Notes: a model not told the origin generated them from the letters alone. Positions 43,842 through 53,307 are shown, numbered from the stretch's first letter. The stretch is DNA of 64,000 nucleotides from Phaeobacter bryozoorum (GCF_041893525.1 NZ_CP169068.1), one strand, 5' to 3'. Made by a program: numbers and translations.

Positions 43842-45083
43842 GTGACTGTTTCATTTGGGGGGCGCGCGGCAGTGACCGCGCTGATTATGGCTGTCGGCCT
43901 CGCGGCTGCGGACCGGGTTGAGGCTCAGGAAGATGCGGGGTTTCTCGCCACCTCACTGCGTTATTCAGAACGGATGCTGGACCGTCAGGAAGATGTGACC
44001 AACAAGGTCGCCATTGCCCTGCGCGCGCGGCAATCGGGGCAGCTCGGGGTCAATCGGATCACCTTTGGCGGGCGCTTCTTAGGCACGGTGATCTATGAGA
44101 ACACCAATACGCCCGGCAAATTTCCGATCCTGTCGCGGCTGCCGCCGACCCACACCAGCGGCACCACCGATACCTATGGTGTGATCAATGATATCTCGCT
44201 GATCGCGACCGCCACCACCCCGCTGCTGACAGCGGTTGTGCAGGGCGAATATACCGAGGTCGAATATCCCGGCCAGAACGACATCCAGCTGCGCAAGGCC
44301 TGGCTGGCGGTTGGTGATCTGGACCGCTCGCCCTTTTATCTGGCGGTTGGGCGCAAGACGGTGAATTTCGGCAATTTTGCCAGCTATGCGCCCTTCACCC
44401 ATACCCATAACAGCCATTACTTCTGGGCCCAGACCAAGGATCCGCTGATCGAGATCGGTTATATCACCGAGCGTACCGAACTGGCGCTGTCGATCATTCG
44501 CAACCACCGGGGCAACCGGGTGATCAGCAGCCCGAAGAACGATGATCACTACACCAATTACGCGCTGAACGCCTCCCATCGCATTCCGCTGGCCAATGGT
44601 ATGGGGCTGAAACTGGGGGCCGGTTTTCTGCGCGGCACGATCTACGACAGCACCATTGCCCATCATCCCCCCGGAAGCGGCATCGACCGGGGCTGGAACG
44701 GGGCGTGGGATGTCCACGCCACCCTCAGCGGAGAGCGGTTTGACGTCATGGCCGAATTCACCCAAACCACCGACCGCTGGCCTGCCACCGACCATAAGGT
44801 CAGCGCGCTGACGCTTCAGGGGCGCTACCGGGGGGAGGTGCTGGGACGTCCGGCGGTCTATTCACTCTCCGCCAGCCACGGGCGGCAAGGCGCCTCCGGC
44901 ACCGAATGGGAGTCGATGTCGCAGATCATCCTCGGGATGGAGGTTGCGCTGGCCCCGAATGTCACGCTGGGGGCGGAATACCTGTTCAACGATGGCTTTG
45001 TGCCGCTGATCCTGCCCCGGCGCACAGGCGATGCCAGCGTGCGCTCGCATAGCGTCATTCTGGGCGCCAAGCTCACCTTCTAG
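43842..45083 (+). CDS. Outer-membrane beta-barrel protein, possibly LbtU-type porin
   Basis: 413 residues from a GTG start at 43842 (GGAG eight bases upstream), giving a clean signal peptide (MTVSFGGRAAVTALIMAVGLAAADRVEA). The body is rich in alternating beta strands with a terminal Phe (VILGAKLTF), typical of an outer-membrane barrel, and contains YLAVGRKTVNFGNFASYAPFTHTHNSHYF. The overall pattern reminds me of LbtU-family siderophore porins, but that is a weak assignment. An ATG at 43680 would add 54 Arg-rich residues ahead of the signal and is rejected. Confidence 0.75.
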   Translation: MTVSFGGRAAVTALIMAVGLAAADRVEAQEDAGFLATSLRYSERMLDRQEDVTNKVAIALRARQSGQLGVNRITFGGRFLGTVIYENTNTPGKFPILSRLPPTHTSGTTDTYGVINDISLIATATTPLLTAVVQGEYTEVEYPGQNDIQLRKAWLAVGDLDRSPFYLAVGRKTVNFGNFASYAPFTHTHNSHYFWAQTKDPLIEIGYITERTELALSIIRNHRGNRVISSPKNDDHYTNYALNASHRIPLANGMGLKLGAGFLRGTIYDSTIAHHPPGSGIDRGWNGAWDVHATLSGERFDVMAEFTQTTDRWPATDHKVSALTLQGRYRGEVLGRPAVYSLSASHGRQGASGTEWESMSQIILGMEVALAPNVTLGAEYLFNDGFVPLILPRRTGDASVRSHSVILGAKLTF

Positions 45084-45198
45084 CGGGTGGGCACCAGCGC
45101 GGGCAGGGCTTGTCCTGCCGCCTCTGGCCAGTATATCTGGCCTGAATACAGGCGCCACGCCGCCTCGGCGGTCAGTGATGCGAAGGAGAGATTGCCCC

Positions 45199-45623
45199 AT
45201 GGGTGCCAAGACCCTGACCTGCCTCAGCTGTGCCCAGCTGAACCGCGTGCCCGAGGACCGTCTGGCCGCCGGCCCAAATGCGGCACCTGCGGGGCTGCGC
45301 TGATCCCTTCGACGCCCGTCGATGTCGACCCGGCGACCCTGCAAAAGGCCGCCGCGCAGGATGACCTGCCGCTGGTGGTGGATTTCTGGGCGCCCTGGTG
45401 TGGTCCTTGCAAGATGATGGCCCCGGATTATGCCAAGGCGGCAAAAACGCTGCAGGGGCAGGTGCGGCTGGTCAAGCTGAACACCCAGACCCATCAGTCC
45501 ACCGGCGCACGCTACCGGATCAAAGGGATCCCGACACTTGTCCGCTTTGTGCGCGGCAAGGAACAGAAACGGCAGGCAGGCGCCCTGCGCGCAGGCCAGA
45601 TCGTGAGCTGGGCGAAGGGATGA
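45199..45623 (+). pseudogene. trxC: Thioredoxin TrxC, frameshifted in the zinc-finger region
   Basis: Thioredoxin 2-type protein: N-terminal zinc finger with two CxxC pairs (CLSC, CGTC) and a thioredoxin domain with WCGPC. ATG 45199 (AAGGAGA upstream) reads MGAKTLTCLSCAQLN... but shifts out of frame at GGCCCAAATGC (about 45270-45281); the next frame continues KCGTCGAALIP... through FWAPWCGPCKMMAP to TGA 45623. Adding one base in the CCC/AAA run restores a 141-residue protein, the E. coli TrxC length (139). Either a mutation or a consensus error. Confidence 0.85.
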
Positions 45624-45699
45624 GCCGGAGGCTCGGCTGATATCGAAACGCGGATAAGGGGGCTTTGGCCCTGCGGTTGGCTCAGGTCCTGCGGTCGGC

Positions 45700-45918
45700 T
45701 CAGGCCATGCGGTGGGTTTCATCCCCGTCCGGCGGCATCATCGGGCGCAGACCCGGCGGCAGATGCAGCATTGCAAGCATGGTCACAATGGCGGCGGTTG
45801 TGCCAACGGTAGGGTAGAGCAGCAAACTATACCAAAGTGGCAGCGCATAGAGGGTATAGGCGGCGACCGCAGAGAAAATCCCTGCAAAAGTACCGACAAT
45901 GATCCCGATCCATGCCAT
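45700..45918 (-). CDS. Small two-helix membrane protein, paralogue 1 of 3
   Basis: 72 residues, MAWIGIIVGTFAGIFSAVAA then YTLYALPLWYSLLLYPTVG and a second helix, ending in a Pro/Met-rich hydrophilic tail. ATG 45918 has AAGAGGT upstream. It resembles the next two genes in the pattern MAxIGIxVG ... YTL ... SLLLYP...G. No known family recognised. The AT-richer upstream DNA carries a plausible promoter (TTGCAC-N16-TAGATT). Confidence 0.75.
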   Translation of the reverse strand: MAWIGIIVGTFAGIFSAVAAYTLYALPLWYSLLLYPTVGTTAAIVTMLAMLHLPPGLRPMMPPDGDETHRMA

Positions 45919-45947
45919 GTTTATACCTCTTAGGTTGAGTCGCATTT

Positions 45948-45975
45948 AATCTACAATTTTTCAGGCAGAGTGCAA
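45948..45975 (-). promoter_or_regulatory. Candidate sigma-70-type promoter
   Basis: On the minus strand TTGCAC (45970-45975), 16 bases, TAGATT (45948-45953). It lies 30 bases before the start of the first small membrane-protein gene, in locally AT-rich DNA. Confidence 0.4.
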
Positions 45976-46132
45976 CTCTCTGTGTTCGAGCAAGATAGCT
46001 CAAATTGTCTTTAAATTTGGTTAACATCGGGGTTGGCGCAGGTGATGAGATCTGCTGAATTATGTGTAATACTCTGATTTCAATTGAAAATATCAGTTGG
46101 ATGCGCGATCTTCGCTGCGTGTGTGGAAGGTA

Positions 46133-46348
46133 TCAAATTGATGTATCCTGCGAATTTTGCTCTGGGCGTTTGCGCGGGAAGCCGCCGCTTTTTAGAACCA
46201 GCGCCACGGTGAGGCCGACGCCAAGCAGGCTGCTGATGCCACTATAGAGCAGAAGAAGCCCCCAGATGGGCAGGTTGTACGCCACATAGTATATCACCGT
46301 GACCATCATCGTCACACCGGTACTCGTCAACATCGCCAACCAAGCCAT
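46133..46348 (-). CDS. Small two-helix membrane protein, paralogue 2 of 3
   Basis: 71 residues: MAWLAMLTSTGVTMMVTVIYYVAY, NLPIWGLLLLYSGISSLLGVGLTVALVL, then a basic tail (KSGGFPRKRPEQ). ATG 46348 has GTGAGGGTG upstream. It aligns with its two neighbours over the helices, including the WGLLLLY segment. Function unknown. Confidence 0.7.
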   Translation of the reverse strand: MAWLAMLTSTGVTMMVTVIYYVAYNLPIWGLLLLYSGISSLLGVGLTVALVLKSGGFPRKRPEQNSQDTSI

Positions 46349-46532
46349 AACACCCTCACTCAACTGAGGGGAAATTGCCCTGAAACAGGCGATGCAATCA
46401 ATATGTCTTACGGTCAGATGGTGAGTATATTGGTATGTGTTGCAGCTTATTCTGGCATTATGGCCGCGACGGGCTGTTCTGGTGCGCATATCGCACGGAT
46501 TTGACCCGTGGAGTGGTCGGCTGCGGCGGAAA

Positions 46533-46784
46533 TCAGGCCCGCGCGGGTTTCGCCGACAGCCCCTGATGTGCTCCGTGCGCCCGCTTGTCCCCGGCCTTGT
46601 CCGCCAGCATATTGCGGGCGGCCTTCTGCGTCCACAGCAGCAGGATCGCCAGCATCGCCGAGGGCACTCCGAACAGCGGATAGAGCAGCAGGCTCATGCC
46701 GAAGGACAGGCCGATCAGCGTATAGCCCAATACGGCCGCATTCAGCCCGCCAATGACGCCTACCAAGATCCCGATTCCTGCCAT
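46533..46784 (-). CDS. Small two-helix membrane protein, paralogue 3 of 3
   Basis: 83 residues: MAGIGILVGVIGGLNAAVLGYT, LIGLSFGMSLLLYPLFGVPSAM, LAILLLW, then a basic/amphipathic tail (~25 residues). ATG 46784 has AGAAGGGTGAG upstream. Closest to paralogue 1 in MAxIGIxVG and SLLLYP. Function unknown. Confidence 0.72.
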   Translation of the reverse strand: MAGIGILVGVIGGLNAAVLGYTLIGLSFGMSLLLYPLFGVPSAMLAILLLWTQKAARNMLADKAGDKRAHGAHQGLSAKPARA

Positions 46785-47004
46785 GCTCTCACCCTTCTGT
46801 GGTTCGCCGACGGGCACAGGCCCCGGCAAATCTCAGAATAGGGTTAATTTTGTTCAAATTATGCCGGGGTCATGGCGGCTGTGGGAACGGGTTGGTTCCG
46901 ACAAAGGGAACACGACGACCTGGAAAGCCGGATAAGAGGGGACGCCGGCCTCTATTAAGAGGACGACGCCGAATAAGCCTTTTTGGGAAGGAGTGATTTG
47001 AAGA

Positions 47005-47042
47005 CTTCAGGGGGTGAGCTGGTATCGCATCACCCCCTGAAG
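47005..47042 (-). terminator. Terminator of ettA
   Basis: Perfect 13-bp stem CTTCAGGGGGTGA/TCACCCCCTGAAG (47005-47017, 47030-47042) with a 12-base loop, six bases past the ettA stop. The minus-strand tail (GTCTTCAAATC) is only moderately U-rich. Confidence 0.75.
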
Positions 47043-47047
47043 CACAC

Positions 47048-48703
47048 TTATCGCACGAACTTCTTGTGCTTCAGACGCTTGGGCTCCAGCGCGTCGGGGC
47101 CCAGGCGGCGTTTCTTGTCTTCTTCGTAGTCCTCGAAGTTGCCCTCGAACCACTCCACATGGGCGTCGCCCTCAAAGGCCAGAATATGCGTACAGATCCG
47201 GTCGAGGAAGAAACGGTCGTGCGAGATGACCACGGCGCAGCCGGCGAAATCGACCAGTGCGTCTTCCAGCGCGCGCAGGGTTTCGACGTCCAGATCGTTG
47301 GTCGGTTCGTCAAGCAGCAGCACGTTGCCGCCCTCTTTCAGCAGCCGCGCCATATGGACCCGGTTGCGCTCGCCGCCCGACAGCAGCGACAGTTTCTTCT
47401 GCTGGTCGCCGCCTTTGAAGTTGAACGACGAGCAATAGGCGCGGGAGTTGACCTGCGCGTCGCCCAGCTCGATGATCTCGGCGCCGCCGGAGATGGCTTC
47501 CCAGACGGTGTCATTGTCGTTCAGATCGTCGCGCGACTGGTCGACGTAGGACAGTTTCACGGTATCGCCATAGCTGACGCTGCCCTCATCGGGCTGTTCC
47601 TGGCCGGTCAGCATCCGGAACAGGGTCGATTTACCCGCACCGTTGGGGCCGATCACGCCGACGATGCCGCCGGGGGGCAGGTCAAAGGACAGGTTCTCCA
47701 CCAGCTGCTTGTCGCCGTAATGTTTGGAGATGCCCGAGACCTCGATCACCTTGGACCCCAGACGCGGGCCGTTGGGGATGACGATCTGGGCGCGGGTCAG
47801 TTTCTCGCGCTCGGACTGGCTGGCCAGATCGTTATAGGCGTTGATCCGGGCCTTGGATTTGGCCTGACGCGCCTTGGCGCCCTGACGCATCCATTCCAGT
47901 TCGCGCTCCAGCGTCTTCTGCTTGGATTTGTCTTCGCGCGCTTCCTGCTCCAGACGTTTGGCCTTCTGTTCCAGCCAGCTGGAATAATTGCCCTCGTAGG
48001 GGATGCCGCGGCCCCGGTCCAGCTCGAGGATCCAGCCGGTGATGTCATCCAGGAAATAACGGTCGTGGGTGACGCAGAGGATGGTGCCCTTGTAGTCGAT
48101 CAGATGCTGTTGCAGCCAGGCGATGGTTTCCGCATCAAGGTGGTTGGTCGGTTCGTCGAGGAGCAGCATGTCGGGTGCTTCAAGCAGCAGCTTGCAGAGC
48201 GCCACGCGACGGCGCTCACCACCAGACAGGTTGGCGATTTCGGCATCATCCGGCGGGCAGCGCAGCGCCTCCATCGAGACGTCGATCTGGCTGTCCAGAT
48301 CCCAGAGGTTCTCGGCGTCGATCTTGTCCTGCAGCTCGGCCATTTCCTCGGCGGTCTCGTCCGAGTAGTTCATCGCCAGCTCATTGTAGCGATCAAGAAT
48401 GGCCTTTTTCCCGGCGACGCCCAGCATGACGTTTTCACGCACGGTCAGGCTTTCGTCCAGCTTCGGCTCCTGCGGTAGATAGCCAACCTTGGCGCCCTCG
48501 GCGGCCCAGGCCTCACCGGTGAAATCGGTATCGAGCCCGGCCATGATCTTCATCAGCGTTGATTTACCGGCGCCGTTGACGCCGACAACACCGATTTTCA
48601 CACCGGGGAGAAAGGACAGGTGGATGTTTTCAAAGCATTTCTTGCCACCGGGGTAGGTCTTGGAGACCCCCTGCATGTGGTAGACGTATTGATAGGCAGC
48701 CAT
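47048..48703 (-). CDS. ettA: Energy-dependent translational throttle protein EttA (ABC-F)
   Basis: 551 residues, as for E. coli EttA (555). Two ABC domains without membrane segments: Walker A GVNGAGKST and GPNGAGKST, two LSGGERRRVALCKLL/LSGGERNRVHMARLL signatures and two LLLDEPTNHLD/LLLDEPTNDLD Walker B blocks, separated by the charged linker (PtIM) with EQKAKRLEQEA. EttA binds the ribosomal E site and gates entry into elongation according to ATP/ADP. ATG 48703 (MAAYQYVYHMQGVSK) has GGAG upstream; the open frame further up is not coding. Confidence 0.96.
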   Translation of the reverse strand: MAAYQYVYHMQGVSKTYPGGKKCFENIHLSFLPGVKIGVVGVNGAGKSTLMKIMAGLDTDFTGEAWAAEGAKVGYLPQEPKLDESLTVRENVMLGVAGKKAILDRYNELAMNYSDETAEEMAELQDKIDAENLWDLDSQIDVSMEALRCPPDDAEIANLSGGERRRVALCKLLLEAPDMLLLDEPTNHLDAETIAWLQQHLIDYKGTILCVTHDRYFLDDITGWILELDRGRGIPYEGNYSSWLEQKAKRLEQEAREDKSKQKTLERELEWMRQGAKARQAKSKARINAYNDLASQSEREKLTRAQIVIPNGPRLGSKVIEVSGISKHYGDKQLVENLSFDLPPGGIVGVIGPNGAGKSTLFRMLTGQEQPDEGSVSYGDTVKLSYVDQSRDDLNDNDTVWEAISGGAEIIELGDAQVNSRAYCSSFNFKGGDQQKKLSLLSGGERNRVHMARLLKEGGNVLLLDEPTNDLDVETLRALEDALVDFAGCAVVISHDRFFLDRICTHILAFEGDAHVEWFEGNFEDYEEDKKRRLGPDALEPKRLKHKKFVR

Positions 48704-48913
48704 GAGACAGCTCCGTGTAAGGGGGGAATTTGCTGGCTGGTGTGATAGCGGATGGGAAAGGCGGGGGCAATGCGGGATGCAGGGGCGGGGGCGCGGGGCG
48801 TGCACGCCTGCCGCCGTGATCGCAAAGACTGGCGGGGCGGCTTTCACAGTTTCGCAACCAGAGCCTGCAACAGCTGATTGATCTCTCTTGCAACTATGTG
48901 CATCAAGGCAGGC

Positions 48914-49528
48914 ATGATGCACCGCTTGCCCCATATTCCGCCCGGCACCACTGTTGGCCTTCTGGGCGGGTCCTTTGATCCGCCGCATCAGGGGCATCGT
49001 GCCATCTCGCTGGCAGCGCTCAAACGCTTTGGGCTGGATCAGCTGGTCTGGCTGGTGTCGCCCGGCAATCCGCTTAAGGCGCACCCGCCAGCGCCGCTTG
49101 ACCGCCGGATTGCCGCCGCGCGGACGTTGATGGACCATCCGCGTGTGCAGATCAGCGGGATCGAGGCCGATGTCGGCACCTGCTACACGGCCGAGACGCT
49201 GCGCCTGCTGCGGCAGCGCCATCCCGGCGTGCGCTTTGTCTGGTTGATGGGGGCGGATAATCTGGCCGATTTCCACCGCTGGAAAGACTGGCGGCAGATT
49301 CTGGACACCGTACCCGTCGGAGTGCTGGCGCGACCGGGTGAGCGGATCTCGGCGCGGCTGTCGCCTGCCGCGCGGCTTTATGCACCGTATCGGCTGAAAG
49401 GTGGGCAGAGCCGTCTGCTGGCCCATGCCGAGGCCCCGGCCTGGTGTTTTGTGAATGTGCCGATGGTCAATATCAGCTCAAGCGCGATCCGGGCGCGTGG
49501 CGATTGGTCAGCGACGCAGCCGCGCTGA
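48914..49528 (+). CDS. nadD: Nicotinate-nucleotide adenylyltransferase
   Basis: 204 residues: the nucleotidyltransferase motif GGSFDPPHQGH near the N-terminus and the C-terminal SSSAIRARG block. It converts NaMN to NaAD, the substrate of the NadE encoded 16 kb upstream. ATG 48914 was chosen because AAGGCAGGC precedes it. The 3' end overlaps the converging EamA gene by 21 bases. In many bacteria nadD is next to rsfS, but not here. Confidence 0.93.
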   Translation: MMHRLPHIPPGTTVGLLGGSFDPPHQGHRAISLAALKRFGLDQLVWLVSPGNPLKAHPPAPLDRRIAAARTLMDHPRVQISGIEADVGTCYTAETLRLLRQRHPGVRFVWLMGADNLADFHRWKDWRQILDTVPVGVLARPGERISARLSPAARLYAPYRLKGGQSRLLAHAEAPAWCFVNVPMVNISSSAIRARGDWSATQPR

Positions 49529-50335
49529 GACCAGACCGGCGCTGATGACCACACACAGACCGGCCCAGGTCAGCACATCAGGCCATTGATCAAAGACCAG
49601 CCAGCCGAGCGAGACGGCGGCGATCAGCTGGAAATAGACCAGCGGTGCCAGCCGTGACGCGGGTGCCTGCGCATAGGCAAAGAGCAGCAGCAGATTGCCC
49701 AGCATCGAAAACCCGGCACTGCCAAAGGTCAGCGCCGCAGTCGCCAGTCCAGGCGCGGGCAGGGCGGTCAGCCCCAGCGGCAGCGTCAGCAGCGCGCTGA
49801 TCGACAGCTGGGTCAGGCTCAGCTGCAGCGGCGTGCCAAGATGCGACAGCCAGCGCGAGGTGGTGAGAAATCCACCGTAGAATACCCCCGCCAGAACCGC
49901 CCAGATCAGATTGACCGAGCCTCCCAGCCCGGGCCGCACCACCAGCAGCACGCCGCAGAATCCCAGCGCCATCAGCAGGCTGCGCGCCAGCGTCGCAGGT
50001 TCGCGCAGCAGCAGGACGGAGAGCACATAGCTGACCATCGGCCCGACAAAAAAGGCGGCAAACACATTTGCCAGCGGTTCGGTCTTCAATGCGATCTGGA
50101 TCGACAGGATGCCGCCGCTCAGCAGCGCCGCGCGCAGCCACAGCCGCCAGTTGGCCAGCAGCGGATAGGCACTGCGCAAGGCAAACGGCGCCACCATCGC
50201 TGTGCCGATTGCAAATCGAGACCAGGCCACGAATCCCGGTGTCGCCAGACCGCCCGATGTGAGCAGTTTCCCGCAAAGGTCCCCGGCAGGGATCATTGAC
50301 ATGGCGACAAACATGATCATCACTGCCCGTACCAT
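49508..50335 (-). CDS. EamA/DMT-family transporter (RhaT/RarD-like)
   Basis: 275 residues with ten hydrophobic segments forming two EamA repeats, e.g. FVAWSRFAIGTAMVAPFAL and LAPLVYFQLIAAVSLGWLVFDQWPD. Such proteins export metabolites or take up small solutes; substrate unknown. Start ATG 50335 is uncertain; a TTG at 50365 would add ten residues. Divergent from dacB. Confidence 0.88.
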   Translation of the reverse strand: MVRAVMIMFVAMSMIPAGDLCGKLLTSGGLATPGFVAWSRFAIGTAMVAPFALRSAYPLLANWRLWLRAALLSGGILSIQIALKTEPLANVFAAFFVGPMVSYVLSVLLLREPATLARSLLMALGFCGVLLVVRPGLGGSVNLIWAVLAGVFYGGFLTTSRWLSHLGTPLQLSLTQLSISALLTLPLGLTALPAPGLATAALTFGSAGFSMLGNLLLLFAYAQAPASRLAPLVYFQLIAAVSLGWLVFDQWPDVLTWAGLCVVISAGLVSARLRR

Positions 50336-50467
50336 CGCGTCAGCGGTAGCAGGCGGCTCGGTCAAAGAAAAGCCGCCAGTTTGCGGTCGGGGGGCTGTCG
50401 GGCTGCGGCATAATAACCTGCCGCATGTTTGCAGAATTGTAGGGGTTTTGAGTAGACTATTGCTGAT

Positions 50468-51952
50468 ATGATTTCGCGACGATTTTTTCTGACCTCCGGC
50501 CTTGCCTCCGTGGCGGCGCAGACAGCCCTGGCCAATGCGCCGGCTGTTTCTCTGCGCCCGGTGGCACGGGATCCTGCCAGCCTGATCAGCGCCGGCGGCG
50601 GGCTGAAGGGGCTCCTGGCGCGCGCGGGCCTCTCTGGGCAGATTGCCTGCGCCGTGGCGGACGTCAAAAGCGGACTGCGGCTTGAGGCTGAGGGCGCCGC
50701 GTCGGCCCTGCCGCCGGCCAGCGTCGCCAAGGCGCTGACCGCTCTTTATGCGCTCGATGCGCTGGGGCCGGACCATCGCTTTACCACGCAGATTGTGGCC
50801 ACCGGCGGGATCAGCGGCGGCGTGGTCGGCGGCGATCTGGTGCTGGTGGGCGGCGGCGATCCGATGCTCAACACCGACAATCTCGCGCGGCTGGCGCAGG
50901 CGCTGAAGGCGGCCGGCGTCCGCGAGGTGCGCGGTGCCTTCCGGATCTGGGAGGGGGCGCTGCCGCAGATCGCCTCGATCGACCCGGGTCAGCCCGATCA
51001 CGTCGGCTACAGCCCGGCCATTTCTGGCCTCGCGCTCAATTACAACCGGGTGCATTTCGAATGGAAACGCGCAGGGCAGGGCTGGGCGGTGACCATGGAT
51101 GCCCGCACCGAGAAATATCGCCCCGAAGTCTCCATTGCCACGATGAAGATCGCGCAGCGCAGCCTGCCGGTCTACAGCTATTCCGAACGCAACGACACCG
51201 ATCATTGGACCGTCGCCAGCCAGGCTCTGGGCAAAGGCGGCGCGCGCTGGCTGCCGGTGCGCCATCCGGGCGCCTATGCCGCCGATGTGTTCCGCACCAT
51301 GGCGCGCGCGAACGGGATCAAGCTGGGCGCGCCGAAACCGGCCAACGCGCCGCCCTCGGGGCAGGTGGTGGCCCATCACAACAGCCCGCCGCTTGATCTG
51401 ATGCTGAAGGCGACGCTGAAATATTCCAACAACCTGATGGCCGAGATGATTGGCCTTGCGGCAACGCAGGCGCGTGGTGGCCGGCCGCGCACGCTGAAGG
51501 ATTCGGCGGCGGCGATGAACAGCTGGGCTGCGGCAACCTATGGCATGACCAATACCCGGCTGGTGGATCATTCCGGTCTGGGCGAGGCGTCGCGGATCAC
51601 ACCGGATGACATGGTCAGCGCGCTGGTGGCCTCCTATCGGGACGGGCGGCTGAAACCGCTGCTCAAATCCTTCCCGATGCGCGACAGTAAGGGGCGCGTG
51701 CTGAAAGCGCATCCGATCAAGGTCACCGCCAAGACTGGCACGCTCAATTTCGTATCGGGTCTGGGCGGCTTCATGACCGCGACCGACGGCACCGTGCTGG
51801 CCTTTGCCATATTCAGCGCCGACCAGCAGGCCCGCGCACGCATACCCCGCGCCGAACGCGAGCGCCCCAAAGGCGCGCAAAGCTGGAATCGCCGCGCCAA
51901 AAAGCTGCAACAGAGCCTGATCGAACGCTGGGGCCGCGTCTACGGCAGCTGA
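50468..51952 (+). CDS. dacB: D-alanyl-D-alanine carboxypeptidase/endopeptidase (PBP4, S13 family)
   Basis: 494 residues with a twin-arginine-like signal (MISRRFFLTSGLASVAAQTALA). The penicillin-binding motifs are SVAK (in PPASVAKALTALYALD), SNN (in LKYSNNLMAEM) and KTG (in VTAKTGTLNFV), with the long domain insertion between SxxK and SxN typical of PBP4. It trims peptidoglycan cross-links in the periplasm. It is on its own transcript, divergent from the EamA gene. Confidence 0.94.
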   Translation: MISRRFFLTSGLASVAAQTALANAPAVSLRPVARDPASLISAGGGLKGLLARAGLSGQIACAVADVKSGLRLEAEGAASALPPASVAKALTALYALDALGPDHRFTTQIVATGGISGGVVGGDLVLVGGGDPMLNTDNLARLAQALKAAGVREVRGAFRIWEGALPQIASIDPGQPDHVGYSPAISGLALNYNRVHFEWKRAGQGWAVTMDARTEKYRPEVSIATMKIAQRSLPVYSYSERNDTDHWTVASQALGKGGARWLPVRHPGAYAADVFRTMARANGIKLGAPKPANAPPSGQVVAHHNSPPLDLMLKATLKYSNNLMAEMIGLAATQARGGRPRTLKDSAAAMNSWAAATYGMTNTRLVDHSGLGEASRITPDDMVSALVASYRDGRLKPLLKSFPMRDSKGRVLKAHPIKVTAKTGTLNFVSGLGGFMTATDGTVLAFAIFSADQQARARIPRAERERPKGAQSWNRRAKKLQQSLIERWGRVYGS

Positions 51953-52037
51953 ACCGTGGCGGTGCAGATGGCGCGCGGCGTATCAGGCATGGCCCGCTAC
52001 CTGGTTCGCGGCTCTGCCACGGCTCCGGCCGGCAGGT

Positions 52038-52559
52038 CTAACGGCGGGTCATCGCGTGGATCCAGATCTCTGCCTGCGGCTCATGCGGTGCACGGGTGCC
52101 GTCTGTCACAGCCCCCAGCCGCCTCGCCACGGCCTGCGACTTTATGTTGTCCTGATCAATATAGCTGTAGAGCCGATCCAGCCCCAGATCCTTGGAAGCC
52201 CATGCCCTGACGGCTATGGCCGCTTCGGTGGCAAAACCCTGCCCCTCGGCCCCTTCAAACAGATGCCAGGCCAGCTCAATCTCGGGCCAGTTGGAATGTT
52301 TGATAAGGCCGACGCGACCAACCGGCTGGCGGCTGTCGCGCAATGTGACCATAAAGAAGCCAAAACCGTGCCAATGCCAGTGGCCAACCCCAGTCAGAAA
52401 CCCGAACCAGGCCTGGTCTGGGGTGATCGCCTCACCCTGTTCAATCATCGACGGGGCGCTGGTCATGAAGCGGGTAAAGGCGGTCAGGTCGTCACGCTCG
52501 GGTCCTCGCAGGACCAACCGCGAAGTTGTCAGCCGAGGCGCGGTTGTGAGCGTTGTCAT
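52038..52559 (-). CDS. GNAT-family N-acetyltransferase (RimJ/RimL-like)
   Basis: 173 residues: starts with LTTSRLVLRGPERDDL and has VGRVGLIKHSNWPEIELAWHLFEGAEGQGFATEAA, the acetyl-CoA loop of RimJ/RimL-like N-acetyltransferases (the usual Q/R-x-x-G-x-G/A reads EGQGFAT). Probably acts on a protein amino-terminus or small amine; substrate unknown. Confidence 0.88.
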   Translation of the reverse strand: MTTLTTAPRLTTSRLVLRGPERDDLTAFTRFMTSAPSMIEQGEAITPDQAWFGFLTGVGHWHWHGFGFFMVTLRDSRQPVGRVGLIKHSNWPEIELAWHLFEGAEGQGFATEAAIAVRAWASKDLGLDRLYSYIDQDNIKSQAVARRLGAVTDGTRAPHEPQAEIWIHAMTRR

Positions 52560-52658
52560 ATCGGCCTCTCATTCATTGGGCAAATTGCAGGTGGTCGGGA
52601 TCAGGCGCTGCCTGTTGCCAGCCCTATCATCAGGCAGCAGGACCGCCCGCGGCCTGCC

Positions 52659-53081
52659 TCAGACCATATGGCGGGCGCGGGCGCCGCGCTCGATGGCGGC
52701 GGCGTGCAGCCGGTCGATGTTCAGCTCATAGCGGATTTCTTCCAGCAGCCGCAGCTCCAACTCGGCAAGGCTGCCATCGGCCGCGGCCACATCGCAGGCC
52801 AGTGCATAGGCGGTCTCAAACAGCCGCTCGGGCAGATCCTCGCGGATCAGGCCGAACAGCGCATCCAGCCCGTCCTCCTGCTCGAAAAGGTCAAACACCG
52901 TCTGCGAGGTGCGGTTCATCCGGTCGATGTCGTAATCGGCAAAGACCGGCAGCATGTTGACGGCGGATTGGATTTTCACCAGCTCGGCGGTGCGGATATT
53001 CTCATCCGAGGCCGAAACCGCCACCATCAGCGCAACGAGGCAATCCTGCGGGGTAAAGGGGTTGGCGGTCTGGGTGTTCAT
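52659..53081 (-). CDS. TerB-like tellurite-resistance-domain protein
   Basis: 140 residues, all alpha-helical. CLVALMVAVSASDENIRTAELVKIQSAV and CDVAAADGSLAELELRLLEEI are two acidic metal-binding-like loops of the TerB/DnaJ-like co-chaperone fold. ATG 53081 (MNTQTANPFT) has a GGA site; the 53147 frame start is not needed. Role unknown; true tellurite resistance is not implied by the fold. Confidence 0.78.
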   Translation of the reverse strand: MNTQTANPFTPQDCLVALMVAVSASDENIRTAELVKIQSAVNMLPVFADYDIDRMNRTSQTVFDLFEQEDGLDALFGLIREDLPERLFETAYALACDVAAADGSLAELELRLLEEIRYELNIDRLHAAAIERGARARHMV

Positions 53082-53307
53082 TGTGGGATTCCAGTAAATT
53101 GGCACGGGTTCGTGAACAAGAATAGGCATCCCCCCCGGCCCAATCAACGGGTCAATGCGTCACCGGGTGAAATCCGCTGCCGCCTCCCGCTCTTCACCGG
53201 TGCGGCGAGGGGCGCGCAGCAGGCGGGGGCGGGGCGAGGGGCCAGCAGAATGCAGGCCGCTGCGGGATCGCCCGCCGGGACCGCGCAAATCGCGCGACAT
53301 TGGGGCC

